From assembly GCA_032988165.1 (NCBI GenBank), contig JANTQF010000010.1:186001-250000 (forward strand): 64,000 nucleotides of DNA. The letters are read 5' to 3'. The DNA comes from Emmonsiellopsis sp. PD_33 (Eukaryota; Ascomycota; Eurotiomycetes; Onygenales; Ajellomycetaceae). The notes below the pieces were generated by a model. The model was given only the letters and a program-made list of their open reading frames with translations, was not told the origin of the DNA and did no database searches. A program made the position numbers and the translations under genes. Every line of letters starts with the position of its first letter. The first letter of the stretch is position 1. Below are positions 21,202-32,656 of this stretch, in pieces.

Positions 21202-24200
21202 CTAATCCTCCTCCTCAGCAAACGTCTCCAACCTCCCCATCGTCCCAAAAAACGCCTCAACAGTCCCTACAAAAGCGCCCCTAGCCACATCCCCCGCCAT
21301 ACACGACTCATCAACAACAACCTCCTTCACTTGCTGCCCGTGGCGCACAAAGTATTTCCCATTATACAATGACCAGCCGTCCTGTAACCGTGACTGTAAG
21401 CCCCGTGCCGCAAATGAGCGGGCGTCTGTGAAGAACGGTGGCAGTTCTACCAATGGGGCGCTTGCAATAGGTTGTTCTCCCTGGAGGGGTTCAAGAGATA
21501 TCAGTATCGTGTCGAGAGAGTCGGGGACGGTCGCGGATTGCGGGTCTAGGAGTGTGGAGACGGCGAAGTGAGTGAATTGCTTGAAGGTGGTTACGTATGC
21601 GACAAGGGTTGTGGCGTGGGTAGAGGCGCGGTCTAGGTAGTCGATGATGGGGAGGGAGGCGATGATTGTTTCAAGCAAGGAGGTGGCTGTGAGCAGAATG
21701 TGCGGTTCCTCGAGTAGACCTGGGTGATCGATTAGGAGGCGTAGCGCGTTGTCAACTGCTTCGAAGTAGCTGGTCATTGCTACGACGAATGTGGTGATGC
21801 TCTGGGTTGAGCCCGCGTTGACGTATAGGCATGAGTCGATTAGGATGCGGGTTAGGGATTGCAAGAGCGGTCGTGTGAGGATCCAAGCTGCAGGGTTACT
21901 CAGAGAGATTTCCACGTAGGCTGGGAAGATACAGTGCAGGAGGAAGAGGCGGATGGTGGATTGGTGGCTTTCGCCCGGTTCATGGGATTCGGACATGGCC
22001 GAGTAGAGTTGGTCGACGAGGTATTTTTGTTGTCCGTCGACTGCTGCTCGTTCGGAGACGTTTTGGAGGAAGGTGATGAGTTGGTTCGCTACTTTGCCGG
22101 ATGACAGGCGAACGCCGTATCCCTTTAGCTTGCCGACAATATACGTTGGATCATCTGCTGGAAGAGGGAAGGTGCTTGGATTTGTGAAGAATGGATCAAT
22201 TGGGCATATTCCCTGCGAGTGTTGTTGGAGGAAAGTTACCACTCCATGCACGAAATCGACGTATGAAGAGTGGACGGAGGAGCTGGCTTTGCCTAGTTCA
22301 CCATAGTTGGATTTCATAGCACCCATGAGCGCCTTAATGAGGCCGCGATATTGATCTTCAAACCCTTGCAGTATGTGGGTGCTCAAGTCTTGAGTCTCCG
22401 ATAAATGTTCCCGCATGTTGGACAGTATGCACGAAATGAGTGATAGCCTCCTTTGGGAAAACTCCTCCAAGGTCATATCGTATCGATTGGCTACCCAATC
22501 TTTGGAAAATGGGAGGTTCGTTAATAGGGGGTTTTTACCGTCCCCGTTAACGATCGCATTTGTAAGCATATGCTGATACTTGAGCATTGAACCCCTTTCA
22601 ACGATGCATTCAACCCAGTGACATAACACCTGAGACTTGCATTCCATGTAAAACGCCATGTCTTTGTCGACCATTTTTGCAAGGAAATAGGGTAAAAATT
22701 TCCGTGTTTGATCGGTAGCTCTTAACGATGCCCATGAATCACCATCGTATGGATTTAGGTAGCTAGTCCATTGCCGGAGTCCGGATCTCACAAGGGAGTG
22801 TGCAATTGAGGTCCAGCAATCAACCACTTTAAGGAGTACAGTATCATCAGGAGCCTGGTCTTCCCCAAAGCAGCTGGCAAGAAATCGAGAGACGGCAGGT
22901 CGAATGGTGACATCTAGGTACTCGGAGGCCGGGTTAGCCTTGGGTGGCTCTTCTCCGTCGCACAGTTCCGCTAATACAGTCCAGTCCCCGAAATCTTGGC
23001 TGTCCTCGCTAGCCTCAGCAGGCCCAGATGGTGCAGGTGTGGTTTTCTTCAGACTTGTATAGGATAGCACAACATCTAACGTCTTGCAAGCTAGACCATG
23101 GAAACGGGCCACTCGATGGTTGAAAAGTTCCAGCAGTTTTGTGATGGGTAGTTTGTCGCTTAGACCCTTAGCTTGGTCAGGGCTTTTTGCAGCATCGATC
23201 GCAATCCTCAAGTTAACAAGAACATGGCTCAGCAGTGACTCGGTCTGCTGTTGGTTTTCAATGATAGCTTTTTCGATGGTTTGGCGTGAAAAAAGGGAGC
23301 TTGCGGTTACTTGAGCTTCAATCTCGGCCCGGGCTTGTGAATGTTGCTTGAGCATATCAAGAACAAAAGAAGCGTACCATTCGGCGAAGGGAACTAAGTC
23401 GGTGGAATCTTCGTCCGTCGATAATTTGAACCTAACCAACCGCAGCCAGGAATGCATATTGATATTGCAGGCCTCTTTATGGGAGCGAATTGGATGCACG
23501 AGGTTGCGTATTGTTTCGAGCCGTGGCCGACAGCCGTCAGGGGTCGCCCAGTACAGAGTGCATAAAAGGTCATGGTGATTTCTTAAAGCATCAAGGTCTT
23601 CCTGCCGGAGGGTCTCTTCTTTTGGATACTCTCGTCCATGATTCGGTAGCAAACGCCAGGCAAAATTGCGTATTTTTTTCTTGTTGTGTATATCACCCAG
23701 CTTCCGCAGACCCAGCCCAATGGTTTTTAAAAGAATATGAAAGCAACTATCCTTCGGTTCCAACTCAAGTATAGGTTGTCTGTCAAGTTCATCTAAGAAA
23801 CTGGGCGAACCAAAACATTGCTCTTGGTTGAGGTTATGGAATTTGTTCGCCGCAAAGAAGTCAAAAAGGGTATCGAGTATCGGTTTGCATTGCCGCCACG
23901 CCCAGCTATCGATCAAATAAAAACAACGTTGGAACAATGCGCGGCAATAATTGTTGAACGAGGCGGAGAGTGTGTTGGACTGATATGTGTATGTATCAAA
24001 AGCAGGTAGTAATAGGCGTTTTATTGTGTGCCACTGGTCGAATGATTGCTTGAATCTATCTCCAGGATGAAAAATCCCGGCTTCGTCAAATTCATAGAGC
24101 GGAAGTGTGGTAAATACTGCGTGCCATAATCTCTCAAGTTCGCGAATATCTCGCGGCAATTGTGAGGTTGACGGGGGCAAAATCGCTTGGGATAGAAGGT

Positions 24201-27200
24201 CTTCATTTATGCCAACAAGCATCGGCTCCAAGCGCGATATACTATGGACAACCAGAAATGCCTCAACAAAAGGATGGTCGTCTCTGATTCCAGACTCTCG
24301 CTTCGATCGCCATTTGTTCTCCTCCAAACACCGTTTGATATCGGTTGATCCAGCACCGCCTAAGACAGCACGCAGGATCATATTTTGAGCAGCAGTCATT
24401 CCGTCGATTATCTCGGAATATTTGCGGGGGCTGATCAGTTCGTGCGAAGCAACTTGACGTAGTTGATTAGCAAAGACATAGCTTAATGTTTCCAACTTGA
24501 TTTGGAAACCAGCAGCCTCCGTTGAGTCTGGGGCCCTGCCCGTAGCTGTGAATTGAAGTTCCCCTGATACCTTTGACAGTAAAGTTAAACACCTGTCGAC
24601 GAACATGGACCTATCAATCGGGTCCATAAAAAACAACTTTTCATTCACATATGCAATAACAGATCTTAAGGCAAGTAATCCCTGGCTTGCCTTTGCACTT
24701 TTAGTAGTCTCACTGACATCGCTCGGTTGATCGAAGGCGTCGAAAGCTTCTCGAATTACATCAAATACATGACCAAGCTCTGACGACACGGTCTCGTCCC
24801 ATGGGCCCCATTGATAAGTTTGATCCCCACACTTAACAATAGAACGGCCATTATCGTCGTCTAGGTTGCGAGAAGAGAGCTTCATAGAACGAGATAACTC
24901 GCCGCTTCCGATGAATGTCGACTCGTGAAGATACGCCCCAAGTTGGAGAGGGAAAATCCCAAAATCAGTAGAGAATTCGGTTCCGAAAGTTTTGAGGCCT
25001 TTCAAAGCAGGGAGTTCAATAGCTTCCGCAGATTTCACGGAATATGTCTCCGCTATGTCGACATCGATGTTAACTGGTTGTCCATGTTTCACTGTTTCGG
25101 CATTGATATGCTGAGGGGCACGCTTTCTTCGTCGACGTGGCGGCGATATATGATCCGGTTCTGGGGAAATGGCGGAATCCACAAGGCCGCCACTACTGAT
25201 ATCTTCAGGGGGAGGCAATGGCAAAGCATTCTGTGGAGTCTCGGCCAGGAATCTGGCTAACGGCAGGTTGGAATCCCTGTCCAAGCGCGAAGCCGATGAT
25301 TTGTAGAGAGAATTGAGTGCTGAGAGGGAGCGCTGGAAATTTGACGGTCGAACAAGTCGGCGAGTGCTTGGCCCTGAAACCTCTAACTGTGCAGGTCGTG
25401 GGGCATTTCTTCTTAGGGATGAAATCACGAATCCTCCGTTCCGTACAGTCCACCGCTGGCCAGCCCGGCTTTTAGGCTGCGAGACCCGCGACGACTTTAC
25501 ACTCCCTTCCTGGGCTATCAGATGTGACTCCGAGGGTGCCTTATTCCTATCGCTTCTAACACCGATGTCGGTTCTAGGTATGGAATACCTGGCGTCTGGC
25601 TCAAAGGGCTGTGCAACGGGATCATTATGACTATCACTACTAGGAGCCGGCTCCCTATTCCCATGGCCCTGTCGCTGCCGTTTCCTCGGATGATTTCCTG
25701 GAATCGTGCTCTGACGAAGCGAGCCAGCCCTCCACTCACGCAAGGACATATTAGCGTCGTCAGTGTCGAGCCTTGTTCCGAGCCGTAGGAACTTTCGCGA
25801 CGGACTTTTCCGGCCGTGGTCTCGCCGCGATCGTGCCTGTCGTGCAGCAACACGAAGGAACTGAGGCTGCTTTCTTACCGGCTGATCTCTTACATCTGTT
25901 GAATCCAGTATACCTAATCTAGGGAGTCGAGGTTTTGAAGGTGTAACTCGTGGTCGTTTGAGGCTGTCCGTTATTCTTGTCTGATGTTGAGGACGGGATC
26001 TGGGCCGCAAAGAAGCTTCGGATCGTGGCCCCCTCTGATCATTTGTATATCGCCTAGGACGGTCCTGAGGGATGCGATGGGTTGCTCTGCGAGGCGCAGG
26101 TGGCAACATATAATCAATACGATTATCCTCCGGGATATCATCGCCCTGGACCCCAAAAGGTTCGTTGTCATCCTCCACCAAGTTCGCAATAAGGTCGCGT
26201 GTATTTTGCCCGATGTTAGCTGTTTCGTTCTCAGAACTCGAGTCGTCTGATACCAAGAAAGGGTTTGCCCTGGGTCGTTCTGGGCCACCACTATTGCTCC
26301 TCTGCCGCGAGATCCTCTGGGCTACTCCTTTCCCACTTCGGCGACGATCTTGCATTTGAATTAATCTTTGCTTCTCAGCTGCTGCCTTCTCTCTTTCCTG
26401 CTGTTGTTGGAGATCAAGGCGAACCCATGAAGCGGGCAAAACTCCTTTGGTCCTCCGCTGCATGATCCTACGTAGGTAATCAGCGGCTTCAGGGTCTCCC
26501 CTTTCTTCCACCTCTTCCACCTCTTCCACTTCATCGGCTGCAGATGTTAAAGCTGACTGCGGCCCAGAGTCTCCATCGTCATTTAAGTGGGCGTCAAGAT
26601 CAACGGAAGATGAATCGTCAATGGAGACCGCATCGAGTTTTTGGGGGCTGGGTCTTTTATCTGTAACGGGGGTAACTAACGCAGGAGTACTGTACCCAGG
26701 CGGGAATCGAAATTTCGCGGGCCGTGGGAGTTTACTGCTCAGTGAGTTTGCACCAGACGAGGGAGGAGACAAGGGAACTTCGAAAATACCGTTCGGCCGA
26801 GATGGGGTGGGGGGAACGGCATTCTCGACGACAACTTGTATCTGGTTTCGTCTCTGTTCTCCGGAAACGTTACCACCCTTGTCAGACGTATGCGATATTT
26901 TGCGACGTTTATTGGCATCCTCGGTGGGGTGTTCTCCTGCCAATGAATTCGGACGTCGAGACACAGCAATATTTCCAATATTGCCAGTGTGAGGCAAACT
27001 ACCCGAAGGACGTGCAGTGCGCGACACCCCTTTTTGTTTGGATCCCTCAGGACGTGGCGATTGCGAGAGTTGCAATAGCTCAGAAGGGCTGCCGGAAGGA
27101 GGGAGGTTCTCGTCCATAAATTCTTGGTTTTGGCTGTCATCCTGGGGCCCAGGCCGGCGATCTACGGTCTGTACTCGTATAGGGCGTATATTGTTGCTTG

Positions 27201-28161
27201 TGCAGAACTTTTGGTACTGGGCCTGGTCAAATAGATACGGATGAAGCTGGATGAATTTTCGATCCCTGAGTGATCTTCGTGTGGTATGATGGTCGTCTAA
27301 AAAAGATGGGGGGATTTCGGGGTTCGAGTCGGCTTCCGATAGAGAAGATTCCTCGCTCTCATTTCCCTTATCATCCGTCGAGGTGTTCATTTGCGAGGGT
27401 TGTTTGGTTGGGGTCCGCCGTCGAAAATGCTGTTCAAAGTGTAACTCATCTGGAGAAGGGCTGCGGTTCCTATTGCTTGGAGAGTCCGGCTGAACCATGT
27501 CGGATGAACTTGCAGCGTGGTTCGCAGTATTAGGGAGCCGTGGGCCAGTAATTCGATCGTTCGGGGGCTGGCCATCCTGTAACGGGTCCTCGTCCGAATA
27601 GTCGGCTATAGTAGAAATTTCGCGCAAAGGTTGGGGGACAATCTGAGATTCGAGTCTGTCATCTGAAATTTCCTCCAGGGAATCGGGTGCGGGGGTGTCA
27701 GGGGCCCCCCCCGTAGTATCGCCGGCTTCACATATTTCCTCCAAATCATAATTCTTAGGCAGCGTTGTGGGAGGAATAATTTGAGATTCCTGGCGATCTT
27801 CGTCATCGCTTTCGGGAGATTCATCCACTTCAAGCTGCTTTGCTGTTGTATCTCCATTTCCATTCATCTCCTCTAATCCCTCCTTACCGCCTGAAAGCTC
27901 ACCCCCATCAACCTCTGCAATAGCTTGAGACTCCTGCCCATCGCCCACTAGATCCACCGATAGCTGCTCCGCATCCGATCCCTTCTCTGCCTCCCTCCTC
28001 TCTGTCGTAATACCCCCATGGCCAGCATCAGATTCGCCTAATTGCTCCGCGTCTCCTCCCACATCCTGGGCCTCAGTCCCCTTCACAACCCTCGGCTGGC
28101 TCTCAAAGTCATCTTCCTCATCCGAGTCTGGGACAAATCCACGCTCTCGCCATGATTCCAT
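21202..28161 (-). CDS. mus7: Mus7/Mms22-family replication fork repair scaffold
   Basis: A single uninterrupted exon of 2319 aa. The N-terminus (MESWRERGFVPDSDEEDD) is the hallmark start of fungal Mus7. Residues 1 to about 1050 are acidic, Ser/Pro-rich and disordered, with many DNA-damage-kinase-like SQ/TQ sites and basic patches. From about residue 1090 (LPALKGLKTFGTEFSTDFGIFPLQLGAYLHESTFIGSG) to the end is the helical Mus7/MMS22 region. Family members bridge the Rtt101/Cul4-type ubiquitin ligase to stalled forks and support homologous recombination. The start was set at the first in-frame ATG; no intron is needed. It shares a 386-bp divergent promoter with the small membrane protein gene. 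Confidence 0.92.
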   Translation of the reverse strand: MESWRERGFVPDSDEEDDFESQPRVVKGTEAQDVGGDAEQLGESDAGHGGITTERREAEKGSDAEQLSVDLVGDGQESQAIAEVDGGELSGGKEGLEEMNGNGDTTAKQLEVDESPESDDEDRQESQIIPPTTLPKNYDLEEICEAGDTTGGAPDTPAPDSLEEISDDRLESQIVPQPLREISTIADYSDEDPLQDGQPPNDRITGPRLPNTANHAASSSDMVQPDSPSNRNRSPSPDELHFEQHFRRRTPTKQPSQMNTSTDDKGNESEESSLSEADSNPEIPPSFLDDHHTTRRSLRDRKFIQLHPYLFDQAQYQKFCTSNNIRPIRVQTVDRRPGPQDDSQNQEFMDENLPPSGSPSELLQLSQSPRPEGSKQKGVSRTARPSGSLPHTGNIGNIAVSRRPNSLAGEHPTEDANKRRKISHTSDKGGNVSGEQRRNQIQVVVENAVPPTPSRPNGIFEVPLSPPSSGANSLSSKLPRPAKFRFPPGYSTPALVTPVTDKRPSPQKLDAVSIDDSSSVDLDAHLNDDGDSGPQSALTSAADEVEEVEEVEERGDPEAADYLRRIMQRRTKGVLPASWVRLDLQQQQEREKAAAEKQRLIQMQDRRRSGKGVAQRISRQRSNSGGPERPRANPFLVSDDSSSENETANIGQNTRDLIANLVEDDNEPFGVQGDDIPEDNRIDYMLPPAPRRATHRIPQDRPRRYTNDQRGPRSEASLRPRSRPQHQTRITDSLKRPRVTPSKPRLPRLGILDSTDVRDQPVRKQPQFLRVAARQARSRRDHGRKSPSRKFLRLGTRLDTDDANMSLREWRAGSLRQSTIPGNHPRKRQRQGHGNREPAPSSDSHNDPVAQPFEPDARYSIPRTDIGVRSDRNKAPSESHLIAQEGSVKSSRVSQPKSRAGQRWTVRNGGFVISSLRRNAPRPAQLEVSGPSTRRLVRPSNFQRSLSALNSLYKSSASRLDRDSNLPLARFLAETPQNALPLPPPEDISSGGLVDSAISPEPDHISPPRRRRKRAPQHINAETVKHGQPVNIDVDIAETYSVKSAEAIELPALKGLKTFGTEFSTDFGIFPLQLGAYLHESTFIGSGELSRSMKLSSRNLDDDNGRSIVKCGDQTYQWGPWDETVSSELGHVFDVIREAFDAFDQPSDVSETTKSAKASQGLLALRSVIAYVNEKLFFMDPIDRSMFVDRCLTLLSKVSGELQFTATGRAPDSTEAAGFQIKLETLSYVFANQLRQVASHELISPRKYSEIIDGMTAAQNMILRAVLGGAGSTDIKRCLEENKWRSKRESGIRDDHPFVEAFLVVHSISRLEPMLVGINEDLLSQAILPPSTSQLPRDIRELERLWHAVFTTLPLYEFDEAGIFHPGDRFKQSFDQWHTIKRLLLPAFDTYTYQSNTLSASFNNYCRALFQRCFYLIDSWAWRQCKPILDTLFDFFAANKFHNLNQEQCFGSPSFLDELDRQPILELEPKDSCFHILLKTIGLGLRKLGDIHNKKKIRNFAWRLLPNHGREYPKEETLRQEDLDALRNHHDLLCTLYWATPDGCRPRLETIRNLVHPIRSHKEACNINMHSWLRLVRFKLSTDEDSTDLVPFAEWYASFVLDMLKQHSQARAEIEAQVTASSLFSRQTIEKAIIENQQQTESLLSHVLVNLRIAIDAAKSPDQAKGLSDKLPITKLLELFNHRVARFHGLACKTLDVVLSYTSLKKTTPAPSGPAEASEDSQDFGDWTVLAELCDGEEPPKANPASEYLDVTIRPAVSRFLASCFGEDQAPDDTVLLKVVDCWTSIAHSLVRSGLRQWTSYLNPYDGDSWASLRATDQTRKFLPYFLAKMVDKDMAFYMECKSQVLCHWVECIVERGSMLKYQHMLTNAIVNGDGKNPLLTNLPFSKDWVANRYDMTLEEFSQRRLSLISCILSNMREHLSETQDLSTHILQGFEDQYRGLIKALMGAMKSNYGELGKASSSVHSSYVDFVHGVVTFLQQHSQGICPIDPFFTNPSTFPLPADDPTYIVGKLKGYGVRLSSGKVANQLITFLQNVSERAAVDGQQKYLVDQLYSAMSESHEPGESHQSTIRLFLLHCIFPAYVEISLSNPAAWILTRPLLQSLTRILIDSCLYVNAGSTQSITTFVVAMTSYFEAVDNALRLLIDHPGLLEEPHILLTATSLLETIIASLPIIDYLDRASTHATTLVAYVTTFKQFTHFAVSTLLDPQSATVPDSLDTILISLEPLQGEQPIASAPLVELPPFFTDARSFAARGLQSRLQDGWSLYNGKYFVRHGQQVKEVVVDESCMAGDVARGAFVGTVEAFFGTMGRLETFAEEED

Positions 28162-28547
28162 TTGCAAGCCAACGCTTCCAACAACCCATCGCCTTTCCTA
28201 TGGCGTCATAATAGAAGAGTAAATGGAGTGACTGATGCCCAGGATCAGCCGAAAACGCGGTACCAGGGAAATTAAGGCTGCCAGTAGCTTTTAGTTTTCC
28301 CCGAAGTCCTTCGTTCGTGCGTGGTCGGCCGTTAAAGCTGTCGTGGTTGAATTGAATTGAATCGGGATGTAATTGCTCGTCCTTGACGCGTTTCGGTGCC
28401 TGGAAGACGCGACCTGATTTAGTTCGAGGTCACGTGCCACCAGTTCCTGCGGCTAAAATCGAACTTCGGAACTTCTGCTTGACGATCCAACAGCAAACAT
28501 AACTGACCTCCCTTCAACGCCCTCAATTGCACCGCATTCTACCCGTC
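28162..28547. promoter_or_regulatory. Divergent promoter of MUS7 and the small membrane protein gene
   Basis: 386 bp between opposing ATGs. It carries TCACGTG at 28430-28436, 118 bp from the right-hand start and 269 bp from the MUS7 start. Confidence 0.5.
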
Positions 28548-28969
28548 ATGGCGCGAATCCGTGGATTGTTTCCTGTTGCTCTGGCTGTGGGATTTGGTGT
28601 TCTTAATGGTATGCACATTTCATGAACAACGCCTCGCTTGCTCCGTGCTAATGATTTTTTCCCCATCGATGTAGGATACATGACATTCGCACCGGCATTC
28701 AAGAACCTGGAGGATGAGAAGAAGCATGTGGAAGTGCAGTATGTTATATACATGCCCCAAATCACCCGGTTTCCGCTTGGAGGAAACGCAATTGTCTCTT
28801 AAAACATCAATTCTGATATTTTGATTTCGCAACCCGCAGTGGAGATGGTTCACGCATCCCAGAACCCGCAACTACCACTGCCGCCCCGAGCCGCACAGAA
28901 TCTACCAAGGAAGCCCAGAAGAGCTCAACGGAACAATCTAAACCACAGCTCGCAGCTGCCTCCTCTTAA
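28548..28969 (+). CDS. Small single-pass membrane protein, unrecognised
   Basis: Spliced: 28548-28608, 28675-28738 and 28840-28969, 84 aa. The product starts MARIRG, followed by a hydrophobic helix (LFPVALAVGFGVLNGYMTFAP, residues 7-27), a charged segment (FKNLEDEKKHVEV) and a Thr/Ser/Ala-rich disordered tail. Introns have GTATGC and GTATGT donors, TAG and CAG acceptors and a GCTAAT branch point, and frame is kept through both. Basic residues before the helix and small size resemble mitochondrial inner-membrane accessory subunits, but this is inference. It would be missed by simple length-limited ORF calling. Confidence 0.7.
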
Positions 28970-29964
28970 TTGCGTCTCTTGAACCGGATCGGAATCCTGC
29001 TTTTAAATAAATACAACAACCGCGCAAGAAATAATCCGTCCGGCTGTTGCCAGGGTCTCGAGCTGTCGATACACTACTCTACTTCTTTATCCGCTTTCTG
29101 TGGCCAGAGAGGTACACCCTGTGTAATCAGAGTTCATAAATACCTCCCAGCAAACGCCCAGTCAGCGCTAAATTTGCACGAGCCCACAGACGAGAGCTCG
29201 GGGATAGCGGGCAATAACGGACAAAGACCGTATGGGAGAGCCCGAGAGAGAGCAAGAAGGGGAGTGATAAAACGATGAAATCGAAACGGAAGCGCAAATA
29301 ACGGAGCGGGGGCGGCGCAACTCGGACAATCCGTCACCTCCCTCCACCCGAGGTTTTTATATTCCCTTCGTTTCCCCGAGGACGACGCATTTCACGGCCA
29401 CGGACACCCCCGGTGGGGATCTGGTGGTATTGTGGAGACCAGGGTTCTTCCTGGTCGACGCTTTCGTCGCTCATAGGCGGGCCCGTACGTTGGAATGAAT
29501 CCTTGGGGATTCCGCGAATGCAAGGGGTATATACAAGGCGAAGGGTAGATATGGTGTAAGAGATGGGATGGGACGCTGGGGGGGTGCCCAGAACACACTA
29601 TATATATGTTCAGAGGCACTAGGAATGTTGACAATTCCCATACGTGTATATAGATCGTTATTTTGTATGGTTCGGTTTGGCGATAGGGGTTCAATAATAT
29701 TCATATAAATACTGGCAAGCTGATGCATATCTTCCAAGTCACACATCCCTTTTTAGCAAACAAAAATAATAGAAGCCACCTAGATATTCCACCAAAAATA
29801 CCATACCATACCGACCGAGAGATAAAATGAAAACTCCATCCATCCCTGTGCAAAACTAATAATATAATATACATTCCGCTCCCTTGATTGAAAATCGAAA
29901 TCAACTCCTCGCTGATCATTGCACAAAAGCAAAAAGTTCGACAGAAAAGAAAGTGCGGCACTTT
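28970..29964. other. Convergent intergenic region before IES2
   Basis: About 1 kb between facing stops. It holds A/T-rich sequence (29640-29960) and no recognisable gene; short frames on both strands lack protein character. Confidence 0.45.
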
Positions 29965-31365
29965 TCACACCTCCTCCACAAGCCTCTGCCCCCTATTCGG
30001 GACCCCCATTCTACCCGTCGTCGCATTACCGCCAAAAATCCGCCCGGCAGGGGTCCCAAACCACTCATCCGGGACACCAACACGGCACCCATCCCGGTTC
30101 GACACGTAGCGAATCATCGTTGGCTCAGGCTTTTCGGGTTCCTGGAGTTCCTGGGTTCGGGGTGTTGTGTCACCGGCGCCGGCGGCGGTTTCGGCGGCGG
30201 AGATCTTCCCGCGGCGTTTGGGGGCTTGTTTTTTGAGGAGTTTGTTTATTGTGTCCATCTGGTTGACGATTGTTAGTAATGGGTTTATCTGGCTGGATTG
30301 CTAGGAAGAACAAGAACAAGAGGTTACCTTTTCTTCTTCGTTGCGTTTTTCGCTGAGATTTTTTCTCCTGCGGGCCATTTCGGCACGGCGCATGGCGTGT
30401 TCTTCGGCTGTGAGGTGTTTCTTTACCTGCGGTTCTGTAGTTAAGAATCCAAGTGGTCAGTTTCTGCTTAGCCAGATCGAAAAACATTTTAGTTTCGGTG
30501 AAGAAAGCTTACCCATTGGTAGCTGGAGGAAATCGCCTCCAAGCTCCATGCGGCCTCGTTGTCGTTTAGTCATTTTGGCGATATCTGGAGTGCTTGCTCT
30601 GCTACCCGTGATGGGTGTTCCACTGTCACTTTCTAGCTCATCCTGCTCATCCTCGTCTTCCTCTTCTACTTCTTCATCCTCGACAATTTCTTCCGACACA
30701 GGAATTTCTTCTTCTGGCTCTCCCTCTGCATCCGCTTCGGAGTCTAGCTCCGAAAGCTCCTCATCATCGTCATCGTCGTCGTCGAGATCCATATTACTAG
30801 TACTCGTATTCTTTGATCTCGAGTCCCCGGCAGCCGTGACTGTAACTGTTGGTCGAGCTGCAGCTTGCTTAGGTGCAACTGGTGGCGCATCATCCATGTC
30901 TATATCCCCATCCGCATCCGCATCCTCGTCTTCGCTCTCTCCGTTTGCATTATCTTCTTCGTCGGACGCCTCCGCATCCTCGTCAGACAGCTGGTCTTCC
31001 TCCTCCTCTTCTTCTTCTTCCTCCTCGGGCGATTCTAGATCCTCATCGTCATCTGTATCAACCTCCACCAACTTCTTCTTTGTTCGGCTATTCCTTGGTC
31101 CAGTCACGATCACTGGCTCTGTGAAAATGTTGTGGTGGCGCTTTTCACTAGTAACCTCCCTCAGCTTACTCGATGGCATCTTGACGGTGAGGCGAATAGA
31201 TCTTTTGTCCTCTGGGGGCGTTGGCGATGAACGGGATACGGTAATCGACGGAGAGGATGTAATTCCGTCTGCTGTTCTGCGGGTCCTTGTCATAATGTTA
31301 GAAGGTGTAGAGGAACTCGCATCGGCCAGAGACGCGCGGGAACGCAGAGAGCGACGGGTAGACAT
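29965..31365 (-). CDS. ies2: Ies2/INO80B-like subunit of the INO80 chromatin remodeller
   Basis: Spliced: 31365-30513, 30434-30328 and 30258-29965, 417 aa. The N-terminus is basic (STRRSLRSRASL), followed by a long Asp/Glu-rich stretch including eleven consecutive Glu codons. The diagnostic PAPA-1 region spans the exon junctions: MTKRQRGRMELGGDFLQLPM, then EEHAMRRAEMARRRKNLSEK, then MDTINKLLKKQAPKRR. The C-terminus has the fungal motif MIRYVSNRDGCRVGVPDEWFG. Ies2 binds and stimulates the Ino80 ATPase in the nucleus. Intron borders are GT/AG with frame retained. Confidence 0.9.
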
Positions 31366-32656
31366 GGTCAAGTCACATATACGGGACAGTGATTGCAAGA
31401 TGGGCAGGGCCTAACCACGATATTTACAACGTGGATGGGATGGGGGAGTAGGGACAAAAATAAAGCGAGGGAAGTTCGCGGGGTCAAATATGCAGGAGTA
31501 AGCAGTTGGGCAAACAAAAGGATGAGGGTTCTCAAGCCAGAGCTGAGGCGCAGGCCGAACTGTGTTTTATAGAGCACAATCAACAGGGAATATGCAGGCG
31601 AGAGTGGTTGGTAGTCAGCAAAGGTCACATATTTATGCAAATGCGCCGGTGGCTTCTGTCTTGTCACTCTTGTGTACAAAGAGCAGCCGTTCCTGATGCT
31701 GCTACCTACCACACCGCATCTGCACTCAGTGGCCGCTGTATGGGAAAAGTTCCATTCTTAACCATAATGCCTGTTACTCAAGAGCCAGCCAGGCCGCTGC
31801 CCGCACGGTTGGATGTTGACGGCACAGGCACCGCAGGGCAGGCCTGGGCGGAGCGCTCATAAATAGGGCAAATAAGACAAAGAACACAGAGAGCGACAGA
31901 CACCGGGAGATTTGGCGGTGATCAAGGAATATAAGCAATAAGTCGCAGCGAACGAACCTTACCTTGCTTGGTGGTGGATTGGTGTCTGGCTCGGCTGCCA
32001 ATCGTCGGTGCTTTCGTCGGAGCTGGACGCCTCCGTAATTTGGTAGTACAAAGATTCACGGTCAGACGGTTGGACTCGCATCAGAGGCCTGTCTGCCATG
32101 GAACTTCGGTCGGACTGGCGGTGGGAGGACTGGACGTGGATAGCGCCTTGCCACAGCGCTATGGCAGCAGACCAAGTCGGGGGAACGGTTTAACAGCCAG
32201 TCCCTTGCTTGTGCGCGGGGATTGCAGGCCACGCCGTCGCAAACAGGCCTGGAGTGGATTGCAATGATCTCGGCGGTGGGAGAGACGCTGCCATTGAGCA
32301 TCGAGCAGTCGAGTTGAAGTTGAGAAGTTGGGATGGATAAGGTAAATAAATTACACGGTACTTGATGGCCGGTAAGGGTACTTTGGGCCACATATTATTC
32401 TGGCTGCGGTGCCAGGTACCTTTGTGGTGTATCGGCGTACACAAAGTACCTTTCGTTTTTGCGGACGTCGTAACTACAATACGCAATTACCGTACATGAC
32501 GCATGACTCAGCAGAGCCGAGGTCCAGGCGGCTCAATCCCCATGACTTCGAGACAGCCGGGGATATTTGTCGACGACATCTCCTCCATCGAACATCCAAC
32601 TTCCTCTGGCTGGCGTTATCTGTTTCTGAGCTGCTTGCAGTCATTGCGCAGCCATC
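31366..32656. promoter_or_regulatory. Divergent upstream region of IES2 and the Pex14-family gene
   Basis: 1.29 kb with no convincing gene. Short frames on both strands look like chance. It must contain promoters for both flanking genes. Confidence 0.4.

Noticed and set aside
30341..31414. 357-codon + strand Ser-rich frame over IES2
   Set aside because: It is the antisense reading of Asp/Glu repeats; the minus strand carries the PAPA-1 motif.
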